From Clostridiales bacterium (GTDB lineage: Bacteria > Bacillota > Clostridia > Oscillospirales > Oscillospiraceae): a stretch of DNA of 64,000 nt. The notes under the pieces were generated by a model. That model saw nothing but the letters and a program-made list of their open reading frames with translations. It made no database searches and was not told the DNA's origin. Below, piece after piece: positions 25,693 to 34,303 of the stretch. Position 1 is the first letter of the stretch; the number at the start of each line of letters is the position of its first letter. The position numbers and the translations under genes were made by a program. The DNA lies in contig JAJBVG010000050.1 in NCBI GenBank assembly GCA_020859945.1, positions 1 through 64,000 of the forward strand, written 5' to 3'.

Positions 25693-25803
25693 GAAGCGGT
25701 CTGTACTGTGGCTTTTCCCACAGCAGGCCGCTTCTCCCGCAAGTAATCCCCTTTTTGCGGTTACAATAATAGATACAAACATCATTTTGGAGGTTTTACC
25801 GTT

Positions 25804-26835
25804 ATGAAAGGTTTCCACAGACAGATCACCGCGCTGCTTCTGGCGTTTTCCCTCTGTCTCTCCCTGCTGACCGGCTGCGCCGGGGGCAACAGCTCCACCC
25901 CCGCTGCGGACGCCAGCGCCGAAGGCTCTGCCGCTGAAGCCAGCGCTGTTGCCGAGGTCACGGAAGGTGATGCCAGCGCGGACAGCTCCGCCGAGACAGA
26001 CCCCGCCGATACTTCCGACAGTGCCGACAGCTCTGCGAGCGCAGACGCGGAGGAGACCGCCGCAGTCTCCGGCCCCTACGACTACACCGTGCAGATGGAC
26101 GTGACCAACGTGGACTTTGACGCCCTCAGCGCCCTGAGCAACGAGAGCCTGTCCTACGGGTTCAGCAACAGCAACCGGGACGAGCTGAACCGGCCCGACG
26201 GTATTTACTACTACGACAGCTACTATAGCCAGTACAACGGCTACACCCACATCGACACCGAGGAAAAGGTCATTTACCTGACGATGGATGAGGGATACGA
26301 GAACGGCTGCACGCCGGACATCCTGGACACCCTGAAAGAGAAGGGCGTCACCGCCGTGTTTTTCATCACCAAGCAGTTTTATGACGAGCAGCCCGACCTG
26401 GTGCAGCGCATGATCGACGAGGGGCACATCGTGGGCAACCACACCTGCGCCCACCCCGCCGGCGGTATGCCCCAGCTGGGAGCCGAGGCCGAGTATGAGG
26501 ACATCAAGACCCTGAACGACCTGGTCTATGACACCTTTGGCTATCAGATGAGGCTGTTCCGGTTCCCGGAGGGCGTGGCCAGCGAGCAGGCCGTGGCCCT
26601 GCTGGACCAGATGGGCTACAAGAGTGTGTTCTGGTCCTTCGCCTACAAGGACTACGACACCGAGAACCAGATGGACCCGGATGAGGCCCTCAGCGCCTGT
26701 CTGGAGTACCTGCACCCCGGCGCGATTTACCTGCTCCATGCGGTGTCCACCACCAATTCGGAGATTCTGGGCGACTTTATCGACGGCGCACGGGAACAGG
26801 GCTATGAGTTCGGCGTGTTCCCGGTGGAAGATTGA
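25804..26835 (+). CDS. Lipoprotein polysaccharide deacetylase, PdaA-like
   Basis: Predicted lipid-anchored peptidoglycan de-N-acetylase. 343 residues: signal peptide with lipobox LTGC (cysteine about 23), a long Ala/Ser/Glu/Asp-rich linker (about 25-85), then a NodB-homology domain. Metal motif 1 is TMDEGYENG (about 161), motif 2 NHTCAHP (about 219-225), motif 3 RFPEG and motif 5 LLHAVS (about 310). The YENG extension is typical of PdaA, which makes muramic delta-lactam for the spore cortex. GGAGG lies 11 bases before ATG. A spore-cortex role fits the sporulation genes but is inferred. Confidence 0.9.
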   Translation: MKGFHRQITALLLAFSLCLSLLTGCAGGNSSTPAADASAEGSAAEASAVAEVTEGDASADSSAETDPADTSDSADSSASADAEETAAVSGPYDYTVQMDVTNVDFDALSALSNESLSYGFSNSNRDELNRPDGIYYYDSYYSQYNGYTHIDTEEKVIYLTMDEGYENGCTPDILDTLKEKGVTAVFFITKQFYDEQPDLVQRMIDEGHIVGNHTCAHPAGGMPQLGAEAEYEDIKTLNDLVYDTFGYQMRLFRFPEGVASEQAVALLDQMGYKSVFWSFAYKDYDTENQMDPDEALSACLEYLHPGAIYLLHAVSTTNSEILGDFIDGAREQGYEFGVFPVED

Positions 26836-26854
26836 CCGACTGAATGAACAAGTG

Positions 26855-26892
26855 AACCCCCATGCTTTCCTTCACGGGATAGCATGGGGGTT
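26855..26892. terminator. Bidirectional hairpin between convergent genes
   Basis: Perfect 11-bp stem (26855-26865 with 26882-26892) with a 16-base loop between the deacetylase and esterase stops. T-runs are poor on both sides. Confidence 0.55.
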
Positions 26893-26926
26893 GCTTTGTC
26901 TCATCCTCAACGGCGGAAAACCCGGT

Positions 26927-26959
26927 CATTGCACATTGCTCATTGCAAATTGCAAATTG
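26927..26959. repeat. ATTGC short-unit repeat (single arm)
   Basis: Tandem 6-8-base units built on CATTGCA/CAAATTG immediately before the esterase stop codon. It belongs to the same sequence family as the arms at 44088-44250 and 56206-56304. Confidence 0.6.
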
Positions 26960-26960
26960 T

Positions 26961-27830
26961 TTAAGCGTTGCCCGCCTCTGCGCCTGCGTCCAAGTCAATG
27001 CCCATTTCCCGCATGGCGTCCATGATATGGCTGGTGCTGACATCCCGGAACTCTGGCTCGCCAAACACCGAGAACAGCCACTCCACGCTCATGTCCAGCC
27101 ACTTTTCCACATGGGGGCTGAGGACCTGGGTGGAGCCGTTGGCACTGGTGGCGTTGGCCAGGCTGTACCCGTGGGGACCCTTCTGGAACAGGTGGAACTC
27201 ACACAGCAGCCCGTGGTCGTCATAGGCGGTGACCAGATCCAGGCACATACGGCGGGTCAGCGTGTCCTCGCCGGTGGTGAACAGGAACATTGGCGGCGCG
27301 TCCGCCGTCACCTGGGGCGCCAGGTCCAGCCAACGGGCTTCCTCCGGCGTGGGTTCGTCCTTGCCGGTCAGCAGGCGGCACATCAGCGTGTTGCCGTCCA
27401 TCACCAGCTTGGTGGCGGGATAGCCCAGAATCAGGCCGTTGGGCTTCTCCCGCCCCAGCAGACCGCCCGCCAAAGCCAGATGTCCTCCAGCGGAAAAGCC
27501 GCAGGCCAGAATCTTCTCCGGGTCGATGTTCCACTCCTCCGCGTGGGCGCGAATCAGGCCGATGGCCCAGTCCAACTCTTTCAGCGGGGCGAAGCCCGCC
27601 GCGTCCCAGCCCAGGGAGTAGCGCAGCACAAAAGCGTGAATGCCCTTGGCGGCGTAGGCCAAGGCCACCGGCTCCGCCTCCCGTGGGGAGAGGTAGAGGT
27701 ACCCCCCGCCGGGGCAGATCACCACCGCCGGGCGCTTGACCTCCTGGCCCAGCTTCAGGCTGCCGTCCAGCAGGTAGCCCTCCAACGTGACCTTTTCCCG
27801 CTCCGGGTGGGGAATTTGTATCGTTTTCAT
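26961..27830 (-). CDS. Alpha/beta hydrolase esterase (BD-FAE/axe-like)
   Basis: 289-residue carboxylesterase-like protein. It shows a CPGGGYLYLS oxyanion segment (about residues 40-49), nucleophile elbow GFSAGGHLA (about 112-120), acid near FTTGEDTLT and catalytic histidine in GPHGYSL. Such enzymes deacetylate xylo-oligosaccharides or acyl esters; substrate not provable. ATG at 27830 has AAGAGGTG 9 bases upstream; the GTG at 27842 overlaps that site. A terminator-like hairpin lies 48-98 bases upstream, so its transcription probably depends on readthrough of the 27.9-28.25 kb unit. Confidence 0.88.
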   Translation of the reverse strand: MKTIQIPHPEREKVTLEGYLLDGSLKLGQEVKRPAVVICPGGGYLYLSPREAEPVALAYAAKGIHAFVLRYSLGWDAAGFAPLKELDWAIGLIRAHAEEWNIDPEKILACGFSAGGHLALAGGLLGREKPNGLILGYPATKLVMDGNTLMCRLLTGKDEPTPEEARWLDLAPQVTADAPPMFLFTTGEDTLTRRMCLDLVTAYDDHGLLCEFHLFQKGPHGYSLANATSANGSTQVLSPHVEKWLDMSVEWLFSVFGEPEFRDVSTSHIMDAMREMGIDLDAGAEAGNA

Positions 27831-27877
27831 CTTGTTTGACACCTCTTAGTAAACTGTTTTGGATGGCTTCTGTGCCG

Positions 27878-27928
27878 AAAAAAAGAGCTGACCCAAACCA
27901 TACTTCACTTTCTGGTCTGGGTCAGCTC
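27878..27928 (-). terminator. Terminator/attenuator upstream of the esterase
   Basis: Minus-strand stem of 16 bp with one mismatch (27885-27900 with 27913-27928), 12-base loop, followed by seven T (27878-27884). It is 48 bases upstream of the esterase start, where an attenuator would be placed. Confidence 0.85.
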
Positions 27929-27970
27929 TCTGCTATTTTGAAATCAAGTACCATAACCATTTCCTCACTT

Positions 27971-28135
27971 TCACTGGCACGGCTGGGCAGCAAACCCATA
28001 CAATGGAGCTTCTGTGAACGGGGCACCTCGCAACCACCACACCTGCGCTGGATTACCTCCCTCAGCCTTGACCGGGGACGGGATTACCACGGGAATCTTG
28101 TGGCTTCGCGCTGTACCAAACGGAAGGGACACCAT
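27971..28135 (-). CDS. Possible 54-residue peptide inside the unidentified unit
   Basis: ATG at 28135 to TGA at 27971. The product would be 54 residues with a KIPVVIPSPVKAEGG segment and a Trp pair (VWWLRG); no domain recognised. There is no Shine-Dalgarno sequence upstream, and an in-frame TGA lies 5 codons before the ATG. It could be fortuitous in a structured RNA; it is listed because it fills the middle of a promoter-terminator unit. Confidence 0.2.
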   Translation of the reverse strand: MVSLPFGTARSHKIPVVIPSPVKAEGGNPAQVWWLRGAPFTEAPLYGFAAQPCQ

Positions 28136-28225
28136 CGGCGATCTTAGAACTCAGGGCAGCCGCCGGAACACCACCCACAAGAGAAAGAGTACTCTCGTTT
28201 TCTCTCACTTCTTTTTGTTGAATAA

Positions 28226-28254
28226 AGTATAACAGACCGCGCTCTATTTGTCAA
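28226..28254 (-). promoter_or_regulatory. Promoter of the unidentified unit / esterase
   Basis: Minus strand: -35 TTGACA (28249-28254), 17-bp spacer, -10 TATACT (28226-28231). One of the best promoter matches in the window, about 400 bases upstream of the esterase ATG. Confidence 0.8.
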
Positions 28255-28295
28255 GCACTTTTTCAAACTTTTTATTCTTTCTTTTCCGAAAGAAC

Positions 28296-28334
28296 ACACC
28301 CGGTCGGGAAGGCTCCTTGCCCCCTGCCGGGTGT
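28296..28334 (-). terminator. Hairpin after ftsK
   Basis: Minus strand: 8-bp outer stem (28296-28303 with 28327-28334) with a partly paired interior, ten bases after the ftsK stop. The following T-run is interrupted by C. Confidence 0.5.
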
Positions 28335-28343
28335 TAAGCTGTC

Positions 28344-31136
28344 TCAACTGTCCTCGTGGCCGGAGAACGCCTCCGCGTCGGCGGCGGCGCTCATGGCCTT
28401 CGCCAGCTCCAGGTTGGCGTCCAGCCCGGACTGCTGGCCCATTTGGAGCTTCATCTCGCTCCAGCGCTCCTTGCTGACCAGCACCTTCCGGGGCTTGGAC
28501 CCCTCGAAGGGACCGACCACGCCAGCCTCCTCCATCTGGTCCACCAGACGGGCGGCCCGGGCGTAGCCCAGTTTCAGCTTCCGCTGGAGCATGGAGACCG
28601 AGGCCATCTCGGTTTCCACCACGGTGTCCACCGCGTCCACAAACAGAGGGTCTCTTCCCTCGTCCTGCTCCGGCTGCTGGTCGGTGCCGTCCGGCATGGT
28701 CACGTTCATGGCAGAGGCACCGCCTTTGCCCTTCTTGTCGTTCTGCTTGGCAAACTCCTCCACCTGCTGGATGACTTCCTCATCGTAGCTGGGCGCGGAA
28801 TTGGCTTTGATATCCTCGATGACAGCATTGACCTCCTCCTCGGAGATGAAGCAGCCCTGCACCCGGCGTTTTCCCTTGCCCAGAGGGGCAAAGAGCATAT
28901 CGCCGTTGCCCACCAGGTTCTCCGCGCCGGAGCTGTCCAAAATGATGCGGGACTCCAGGGAGGACGCCACCGCCAGGGCGATCCGGGAGGGAATGTTGGC
29001 CTTCATCAGACCGGTGATGACATCGGTAGAGGGCCGCTGAGTGGCAATGATCAGGTGCATTCCGGCGGCGCGGCCCATCTGGGCCACCCGGCAGATGGAT
29101 TCCTCCACCTCCTTGGCCGCCACCAACATCAGGTCGGCCAGCTCGTCAATGACGATGACCACCCGGGGCAGCTTTTTGGCCCCCAGGTCGGGGTTGGCCT
29201 CCACCACCGCGTTGTAGGTGTTCAGCTCCCGGACTCCCTGCCCGGCGAAGAGCTGGTAGCGCTGCATCATCTCGTACACCGCCCATTGCAGCGCGCCCGC
29301 TGCCTTTTTGGGGTCAGTGACCACGGGGATGCGCAGATGGGGGATGCCGTTGTAATTGCCCAGCTCCACCATCTTGGGGTCGATCATAATCAGGTTCACA
29401 TCCTCCGGGGAGGACTTGTAGAGCAGCGAGACGATGAGAGAGTTGGTGCAGACCGACTTGCCGGAGCCGGTAGTACCGGCGATGAGCATATGGGGCAGCT
29501 TGGCGATGTCGCCCACCACGTTGTTGTTGGCGATGTCCTTGCCCACAGCGAAGGCCACGGGGGACTTGGCCTCCCGAAACTCCTTCGAGTCGATGACCGA
29601 GCGGATGGTGACCTGGTTGACCAGCTTGTTGGGGACCTCGATACCCACCACTGAGTTCTGCCCCGGCACCGGGGCGATGCGGACGCTGACCACGCCCAGG
29701 CTCAGGGCGATGTCCTTGGAGAGGTTGGTCAGCTTGTTGAGCCGGATGCCCCGCTCCAGCTCCAGGTCATACCGGGTGACGGAGGGGCCGCGGGTGACCT
29801 CCACGATGTTGGACTCGATGCCGAAGGACTGAATGGTCTCCTCCAGCAGCGCTTTGGTTTCCTCCAGCTCCTTCCCGGCGGCGCTGCCGTTGACACCTTC
29901 CGCCTGGTGCAGCAGCGCAACGGAGGGAGCGTGATACCCTTCCTCCTTTACCGCCGCAGGTGGTTCTTTTGTGGGCGTCTGAGCGGGAGCGGTGCGTTTT
30001 TTCCTGGTCTTTTTCGCTGGCTGTTCCTCCTGCTCCTCCTGCTGCGCTCTGGCCAGATAGTCCCCCGGTGTGCTCACTGCGGGTTTGCCATCAAACAGCT
30101 TCTCATTTTTGCCCTGTTTCCTGGGCATCTGGCTGACGGGAATGAAGTCCTGTCCCTCCGGTAGGATGGTTTCCACCACCGGCGGTTCCACCTCATGGGG
30201 AGCAGGTTCCACCTCGTCCACCGGCAAATCGAATTCTTTACGGAATCGCCGCCTGGAAACGGGGCGAGGGGCCGTTTTCTTTTCCTCCGGGGCTTCCGGC
30301 TCCGCCGGTTCTTCCTCTTCCGCATCCTCGTCCTCATCCTCTTCCAGGTCGTAGGCCGCGCCGGGCTTCAGCCGCTCCAGCAGGCCGGGACGGGGCTGCT
30401 CCTCCACTGCCTGCCGCGCCGCCTTTGCCTTGCGGCGTTTTTCCTGATTTGCGGAAAAATAACCGATGATTTTGTCGGCCAGCAGCTCCGGCGTGACGCA
30501 GGTCAGCACCATGACAACGGCCGCCGTCACCAGCAGCAACAGGAAGAACGCTCCCCACCGGCTGAACACCTGAGAGAGGGCCACCGCCGCCGCGCCGCCC
30601 AGCACGCCGCCGGTGTACCCTTGTCCCTGGAGGTCCCACAGGCGGCTCACGCCGTCCGTGGCCAGGTTAAGGTCCAGGGTGCCGAGGACGGTATGCACCT
30701 CCGCCCCAACCAGCAGCGGCAGCAGCAGCGCACAGACCGTTCGCCCCAGGACGGGCCGGTTCCGGTGGAAGAACAGCACGCCGCTGGCGATGAGCAGTCC
30801 CACCGGCGCGACCCAGTAGCCGCACCCCACCAAGCCCCGCTCCAGCCACGCCAGGAAGGCGATAAAGCTCCCCTGCACCTGGAACCAGCTCAGGGCGGAA
30901 AAAACCGCCAGTAGCAGCAGCACCGCCGCCCACACTGTCCGGCCAGCACCGGCCTGCGCCCCGCCGTTCCGCCGGACGGCGGACGTGGTCTTTTTGGTCG
31001 ACGATGGTTTGGACGCGGCGGATTTGGACTTCTTCGCGGCGGAAGTGGTCTTTTGGGCGGTGGATTTTCTGGTCGATGCGGGCTTTTTGGCCGTTGTCTT
31101 TTTTGTTTGAGATTTTTTTGTCTGACTTGCTGCCAT
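28344..31136 (-). CDS. ftsK: FtsK/SpoIIIE DNA translocase
   Basis: Septum-anchored, ATP-driven DNA pump that clears chromosomes from the division or sporulation septum. 930 residues: Lys/Ala/Ser/Thr-rich basic N-terminus (1-60), about four membrane helices (65-200), a charged Pro/Glu linker (220-400), then the motor with Walker A GTTGSGKSV (about 557-565) and Walker B VIVIDELADLM, and a C-terminal gamma winged helix (about 860-925). AAGGAG precedes ATG. With spoIIIA present, it may serve as SpoIIIE. It follows uppP by 131 bases; a GC-rich hairpin (31162-31210) lies in that gap. Confidence 0.95.
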   Translation of the reverse strand: MAASQTKKSQTKKTTAKKPASTRKSTAQKTTSAAKKSKSAASKPSSTKKTTSAVRRNGGAQAGAGRTVWAAVLLLLAVFSALSWFQVQGSFIAFLAWLERGLVGCGYWVAPVGLLIASGVLFFHRNRPVLGRTVCALLLPLLVGAEVHTVLGTLDLNLATDGVSRLWDLQGQGYTGGVLGGAAAVALSQVFSRWGAFFLLLLVTAAVVMVLTCVTPELLADKIIGYFSANQEKRRKAKAARQAVEEQPRPGLLERLKPGAAYDLEEDEDEDAEEEEPAEPEAPEEKKTAPRPVSRRRFRKEFDLPVDEVEPAPHEVEPPVVETILPEGQDFIPVSQMPRKQGKNEKLFDGKPAVSTPGDYLARAQQEEQEEQPAKKTRKKRTAPAQTPTKEPPAAVKEEGYHAPSVALLHQAEGVNGSAAGKELEETKALLEETIQSFGIESNIVEVTRGPSVTRYDLELERGIRLNKLTNLSKDIALSLGVVSVRIAPVPGQNSVVGIEVPNKLVNQVTIRSVIDSKEFREAKSPVAFAVGKDIANNNVVGDIAKLPHMLIAGTTGSGKSVCTNSLIVSLLYKSSPEDVNLIMIDPKMVELGNYNGIPHLRIPVVTDPKKAAGALQWAVYEMMQRYQLFAGQGVRELNTYNAVVEANPDLGAKKLPRVVIVIDELADLMLVAAKEVEESICRVAQMGRAAGMHLIIATQRPSTDVITGLMKANIPSRIALAVASSLESRIILDSSGAENLVGNGDMLFAPLGKGKRRVQGCFISEEEVNAVIEDIKANSAPSYDEEVIQQVEEFAKQNDKKGKGGASAMNVTMPDGTDQQPEQDEGRDPLFVDAVDTVVETEMASVSMLQRKLKLGYARAARLVDQMEEAGVVGPFEGSKPRKVLVSKERWSEMKLQMGQQSGLDANLELAKAMSAAADAEAFSGHEDS

Positions 31137-31161
31137 AACAAATTCTCCTTCATGCAGGAAA

Positions 31162-31210
31162 CCGCTGACGGCGCGCCCCAGCCCTTGCGCCAGGTCCGTT
31201 TCATCAGCGG
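31162..31210 (-). other. Nested hairpin in the ftsK leader
   Basis: Outer 7-bp stem (31162-31168 with 31204-31210) enclosing an inner GGCGC/GCGCC stem, ending about 26 bases before the ftsK ATG. No T-run follows, so it is not a simple terminator; function unknown. Confidence 0.4.
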
Positions 31211-31267
31211 TTCCGTTCGTGAATCCGGCAAGCTGCGGGGCCAGCCGAATTGAATAATAGTGTTGCC

Positions 31268-32104
31268 TTAAAGCACGAAGCTAAGTACCAGGGCCAGCAT
31301 GCCTACGCCCCAGCAGTAGTAAGCAAACGCGCCGAATTTGCCCTTGTCGGAGAGCAGATTCACCAGTCGGATAGCGAAGTAGCCGGAGACAGTCGCCACC
31401 AGCACGCCCACCAGGTAGACCGGGATCATATCCGCGTCGATGCCCGCCTCCAGCGCGTCTTTCAGGCTGAGGATGTTGGCTCCGATGACCGCCGGGATGC
31501 TCATCAGGAAGGAGTAACGCACCGCGTACTCCCGCTGGTAGCCCCGCAGCAGGCCTGCCGCAATGGTGGTGCCGGAGCGGGACAGGCCAGGCACCGTGGC
31601 CAGGGCCTGGGCGCAGCCCACCACCAGAGCGTCCACGACGGTGGAAGTTTTCTCTGTCTTTTTGCCATGGGCCATGCGGTCGGAGACAAAGAGCAGGGTG
31701 CCCGTCACCAGCAGGGCGAAGCCGATGAAATAGGTGTTGCTATAGAGACTGTCCACCAAATCTTTGATGGGCAGCACCAGAAACAGAGGCAGGGTGCCCA
31801 CGATAATAAGCAAAATCATCCGCCGGGCGGGAGGGACCTCCTTGCCCTTGGTGCCGCCGTGGGTCAGGTCGCCGATCCACCGGAAGAACTCCAAAATCAT
31901 CTCCCAGATGTCCCGCCAGTAGACGATAAACACGGCGATCAGCGTCCCCAAGTGGAGCAGCACGTCGAAAAACATGCTGGCCTCCTCCGCGCTTTGCAGC
32001 CCCAGGAAGTTTTGAAACAGCGAGAGATGGCCGGAGCTGGAAATGGGCAAAAACTCAGCAACGCCCTGCACCAGGCCCAGGAAAGCGGATTGCAGATAGG
32101 TCAT
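31268..32104 (-). CDS. uppP: Undecaprenyl-diphosphatase UppP/BacA
   Basis: Membrane enzyme that recycles undecaprenyl pyrophosphate to the monophosphate carrier for cell-wall synthesis; overexpression gives bacitracin resistance. 278 residues, about eight membrane helices, with catalytic motifs EFLPISSSGHL (about 17-27) and PGLSRSGTT (about 172-180). GGAGG precedes ATG. Functionally linked with murF, ddl and the PBP in this window. Confidence 0.96.
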   Translation of the reverse strand: MTYLQSAFLGLVQGVAEFLPISSSGHLSLFQNFLGLQSAEEASMFFDVLLHLGTLIAVFIVYWRDIWEMILEFFRWIGDLTHGGTKGKEVPPARRMILLIIVGTLPLFLVLPIKDLVDSLYSNTYFIGFALLVTGTLLFVSDRMAHGKKTEKTSTVVDALVVGCAQALATVPGLSRSGTTIAAGLLRGYQREYAVRYSFLMSIPAVIGANILSLKDALEAGIDADMIPVYLVGVLVATVSGYFAIRLVNLLSDKGKFGAFAYYCWGVGMLALVLSFVL

Positions 32105-32150
32105 AGGTTTGGTTCCTCCAAAACAGGCGAAATGGATTCAGGTTCAGGGG

Positions 32151-33539
32151 TCAGTCGTTGTAGAAGGCCCGCATCGCCCGATAGGTCATATAGCAGTCCA
32201 GCTTGCTGGACACCTCAAAGGGAGAGTGCATAGCCAGCAGCGGGGTGCCCGCGTCCAGCGTGGGGATGCCCCGGCGGGTCATATAGTGGGCGATGGTGCC
32301 GCCGCCGCCCTCGTCTACCTTGCCCAGCTCGCAGATCTGCCAGACCACGCCTTCGGCGTCCAGCACCCGGCGGGCGTAGGCCACCACCTCGGCGGGGGCG
32401 TCCGACGCGCCGCTCTTGCCCCGGCTGCCGGTGTACTTGCACAGGCCCACGCCTTTGTTCAACCGGGCAGCGTTGCGGGTGTCGTACACATAGGCGAAGT
32501 TGGGGTCGTAGGCAGCGGTCACGTCCACAGAGAGACAGAAAGAGTTCTCAATGCAGGTGTTCAGGTCGGCGCCCTGAGCGCGGCACAGGTCAGACAGGAA
32601 GATGTCGAAATAGGCGCTGTCCATACCGGTCAGGCCGTAGGAGCCGATCTCCTCCTTGTCGGTGAGGATGCAGATGCCGGTGCGCTGGAGGGTGTCCTCG
32701 CTGTCGAACAGCGCCTTGAGGACGGCGTAGCCGCAGACCCGGTCGTCCTGGCCGTAGCCGCCGATCAGGGAGCGGTCCAGCCCTACGTCTGCCGGGGTAT
32801 AGGCGGGGACGGCGCACAGCTCGGCGGAAATCAGGTCGGCCTCGGTGATGCCGTACTTTTCGTTCAGCAGGTTCAGCACCATTTGCTTGACCCGGTCCTT
32901 TTCGTCCTTTTCGGGGACGGGGCAGCTGCCCAAAATGATATTCAAATCCTCCCCCTTGATGGCCTGCCACAGGGGTTCCTTGGACTGCTTATCCGCCAGG
33001 TGGGGCAGCAGGTCGGGGATGGTCAGCACAGGGTCGCCAGGTTCGTCCCCGATGCGGACGGTGACGGTGGAGCCGTCCGCCTTGCAGACCACGCCGTGGA
33101 GGGCCAGGGGGATGGAGACCCAGTGGTACTTGCGGATGCCGCCGTAGTAGTGGGTCTTGGCCAGGGCAAGCTCGCTGTCCTCATAGAGGGGGGTGGGCTT
33201 CAGGTCCAGCCGGGGGCAGTCGATGTGCGCGCCGCCGATGACCGCGCCCTTTTCCATGGACTGCTGCCCGATGACTGCCAACAGAATGGATTTATTGCTG
33301 ATGACGCGGTAGACCTTGTCGCCGGGTTTCAGGGCTTCGCCCCGCACCAGGGGCCTGTAACCCCGCGCTTCCGCCATTGCCACGGTCTCGGTCACGCACT
33401 CCCGCTCGGTGCGTCCCTTGTCCAGGTAGTTCTTGTACCCCTCGCAGTAGGTGTTCATCTCTGCGCGCTCTGCTGCCGAAATGCGGTCATAGCCGTTGTC
33501 CCGGTTCAGCAAAAGCGTTTCCTTTTTTGTTTCTTCCAT
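32151..33539 (-). CDS. M18 family aminopeptidase
   Basis: Zinc-dependent cytosolic aminopeptidase of the aspartyl-aminopeptidase/ApeB group, 462 residues. Metal and active-site regions are GGAHIDCPRLDLKPTPLYE (about 100), TDKEEIGSYGLTGMDS (about 300) and the C-terminal IPTLDAGTPLLAMHSPFEVSS histidine. AGGAG lies upstream of ATG. Promoter at 33673-33701, with a leader of about 125 nt. Confidence 0.93.
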   Translation of the reverse strand: MEETKKETLLLNRDNGYDRISAAERAEMNTYCEGYKNYLDKGRTERECVTETVAMAEARGYRPLVRGEALKPGDKVYRVISNKSILLAVIGQQSMEKGAVIGGAHIDCPRLDLKPTPLYEDSELALAKTHYYGGIRKYHWVSIPLALHGVVCKADGSTVTVRIGDEPGDPVLTIPDLLPHLADKQSKEPLWQAIKGEDLNIILGSCPVPEKDEKDRVKQMVLNLLNEKYGITEADLISAELCAVPAYTPADVGLDRSLIGGYGQDDRVCGYAVLKALFDSEDTLQRTGICILTDKEEIGSYGLTGMDSAYFDIFLSDLCRAQGADLNTCIENSFCLSVDVTAAYDPNFAYVYDTRNAARLNKGVGLCKYTGSRGKSGASDAPAEVVAYARRVLDAEGVVWQICELGKVDEGGGGTIAHYMTRRGIPTLDAGTPLLAMHSPFEVSSKLDCYMTYRAMRAFYND

Positions 33540-33672
33540 GATAATCGGCTCCTATCAAAATCAAAAATTTAGGATACCCCTTTGTATCAGCCTTGTCAGT
33601 GATTTCAAACGGAAAACCTCTCCACCACATGGCTGCGCAAAAAGGATAACCAGTTTCAAAAACTACTCACAC

Positions 33673-33701
33673 ATTGTATCCATTTGTTTGCGGTTTGTCA
33701 A
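33673..33701 (-). promoter_or_regulatory. Promoter of the M18 aminopeptidase gene
   Basis: Minus strand: -35 TTGACA (33696-33701, overlapping the coaE stop), 17-bp spacer, -10 TACAAT (33673-33678). Confidence 0.75.
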
Positions 33702-34303
33702 CCATCTGTAAACCGCCCTCCCAGCAGCCGCCGGAACAGCTCCCGCGCCTCCGCCTGGAACGCCTCCCGGCTGCCGTCGTTGACCAGCACGTAGTCGCAC
33801 CTGGCCCGATACCACGCCTCGTCCTTCTGGGCGGCGACTCTGGCGCGGGCATAGTCCTCGCTGATGCCCTCCCGGGCCATAATGCGCCGCACCCGGACCT
33901 CTGCCGGGGCACAGATGGCGATGATTTTGTCGCAGTCCTCCCGCAGCTCGCTCTCCAGCAGGGCCACCGCGTCAATGGCTGCGCCAGCGCGCCCGGCCCG
34001 CTCCGCCTCCCGCACCTGGCGGCGCACCTCCCGGACGATAAAGTCGAAGGTGATACCATTTAAATCGGCCAGCGCCTGTGGGTCGTGAAACACAATTTCT
34101 CCCAGCTTTTTGCGGTCAATTCCCTCCGGGCCGGACACCGGCCCAAAGCGGGCGGTCAGCGCCTCCTGCAAAGGTACGCTGGTGCACAGCAGCTGGTGAT
34201 AGATGGCGTCGCAGTCCAGCACCGCTGCGTTCAGCGCTTCCAGCTCCCGGAGGGCGGTGGTCTTGCCCGCGCCGGTGCCGCCGACGATGCCCAGCACCTT
34301 CAT
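33698..34303 (-). CDS. coaE: Dephospho-CoA kinase
   Basis: Last step of coenzyme A synthesis, phosphorylating the ribose 3'-OH of dephospho-CoA. P-loop GGTGAGKTT (residues 8-16), then DCDAIYHQL and the LID region MAREGISEDYARAR. The start at 34303 (MKVLGIVGG) overlaps the end of tsaC by 4 bases; the longer frame lies inside tsaC. Length 201 is normal. Confidence 0.95.
   Translation of the reverse strand: MKVLGIVGGTGAGKTTALRELEALNAAVLDCDAIYHQLLCTSVPLQEALTARFGPVSGPEGIDRKKLGEIVFHDPQALADLNGITFDFIVREVRRQVREAERAGRAGAAIDAVALLESELREDCDKIIAICAPAEVRVRRIMAREGISEDYARARVAAQKDEAWYRARCDYVLVNDGSREAFQAEARELFRRLLGGRFTDG

Larger units (their letters stand above)
27878..28219 (-). ncRNA. Unidentified structured transcript between ftsK and the esterase
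   Basis: A complete transcription unit without a known gene: promoter at 28226-28254, predicted start near 28219, terminator at 27878-27928, so an RNA of about 342 nt. It opens with a hairpin at 28180-28205 (7 + 3 bp, AGTA loop, two-base bulge) and is GC-rich with several short stems. It does not match the T-box, TPP, SAM, cobalamin, FMN, lysine, tmRNA or RNase P signatures that I know. It may be a regulatory leader of the esterase, an independent small RNA, or an mRNA for the 54-codon frame at 27971-28135. Confidence 0.5.

Noticed and set aside
27929..28200. Similarity of short stretches (CTGAGGGAGGTAATCCAGCG) to the 3' part of a TPP riboswitch, and of a GGTGG segment to a T-box.
   Set aside because: The other conserved TPP parts and the T-box core with its pairing to the terminator are absent; resemblance is too short.
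27836..28232. Plus-strand reading frames of 103 and 72 codons opposite the unidentified unit.
   Set aside because: They have no ribosome binding site or domain, and run antisense to a strong minus-strand promoter and terminator.
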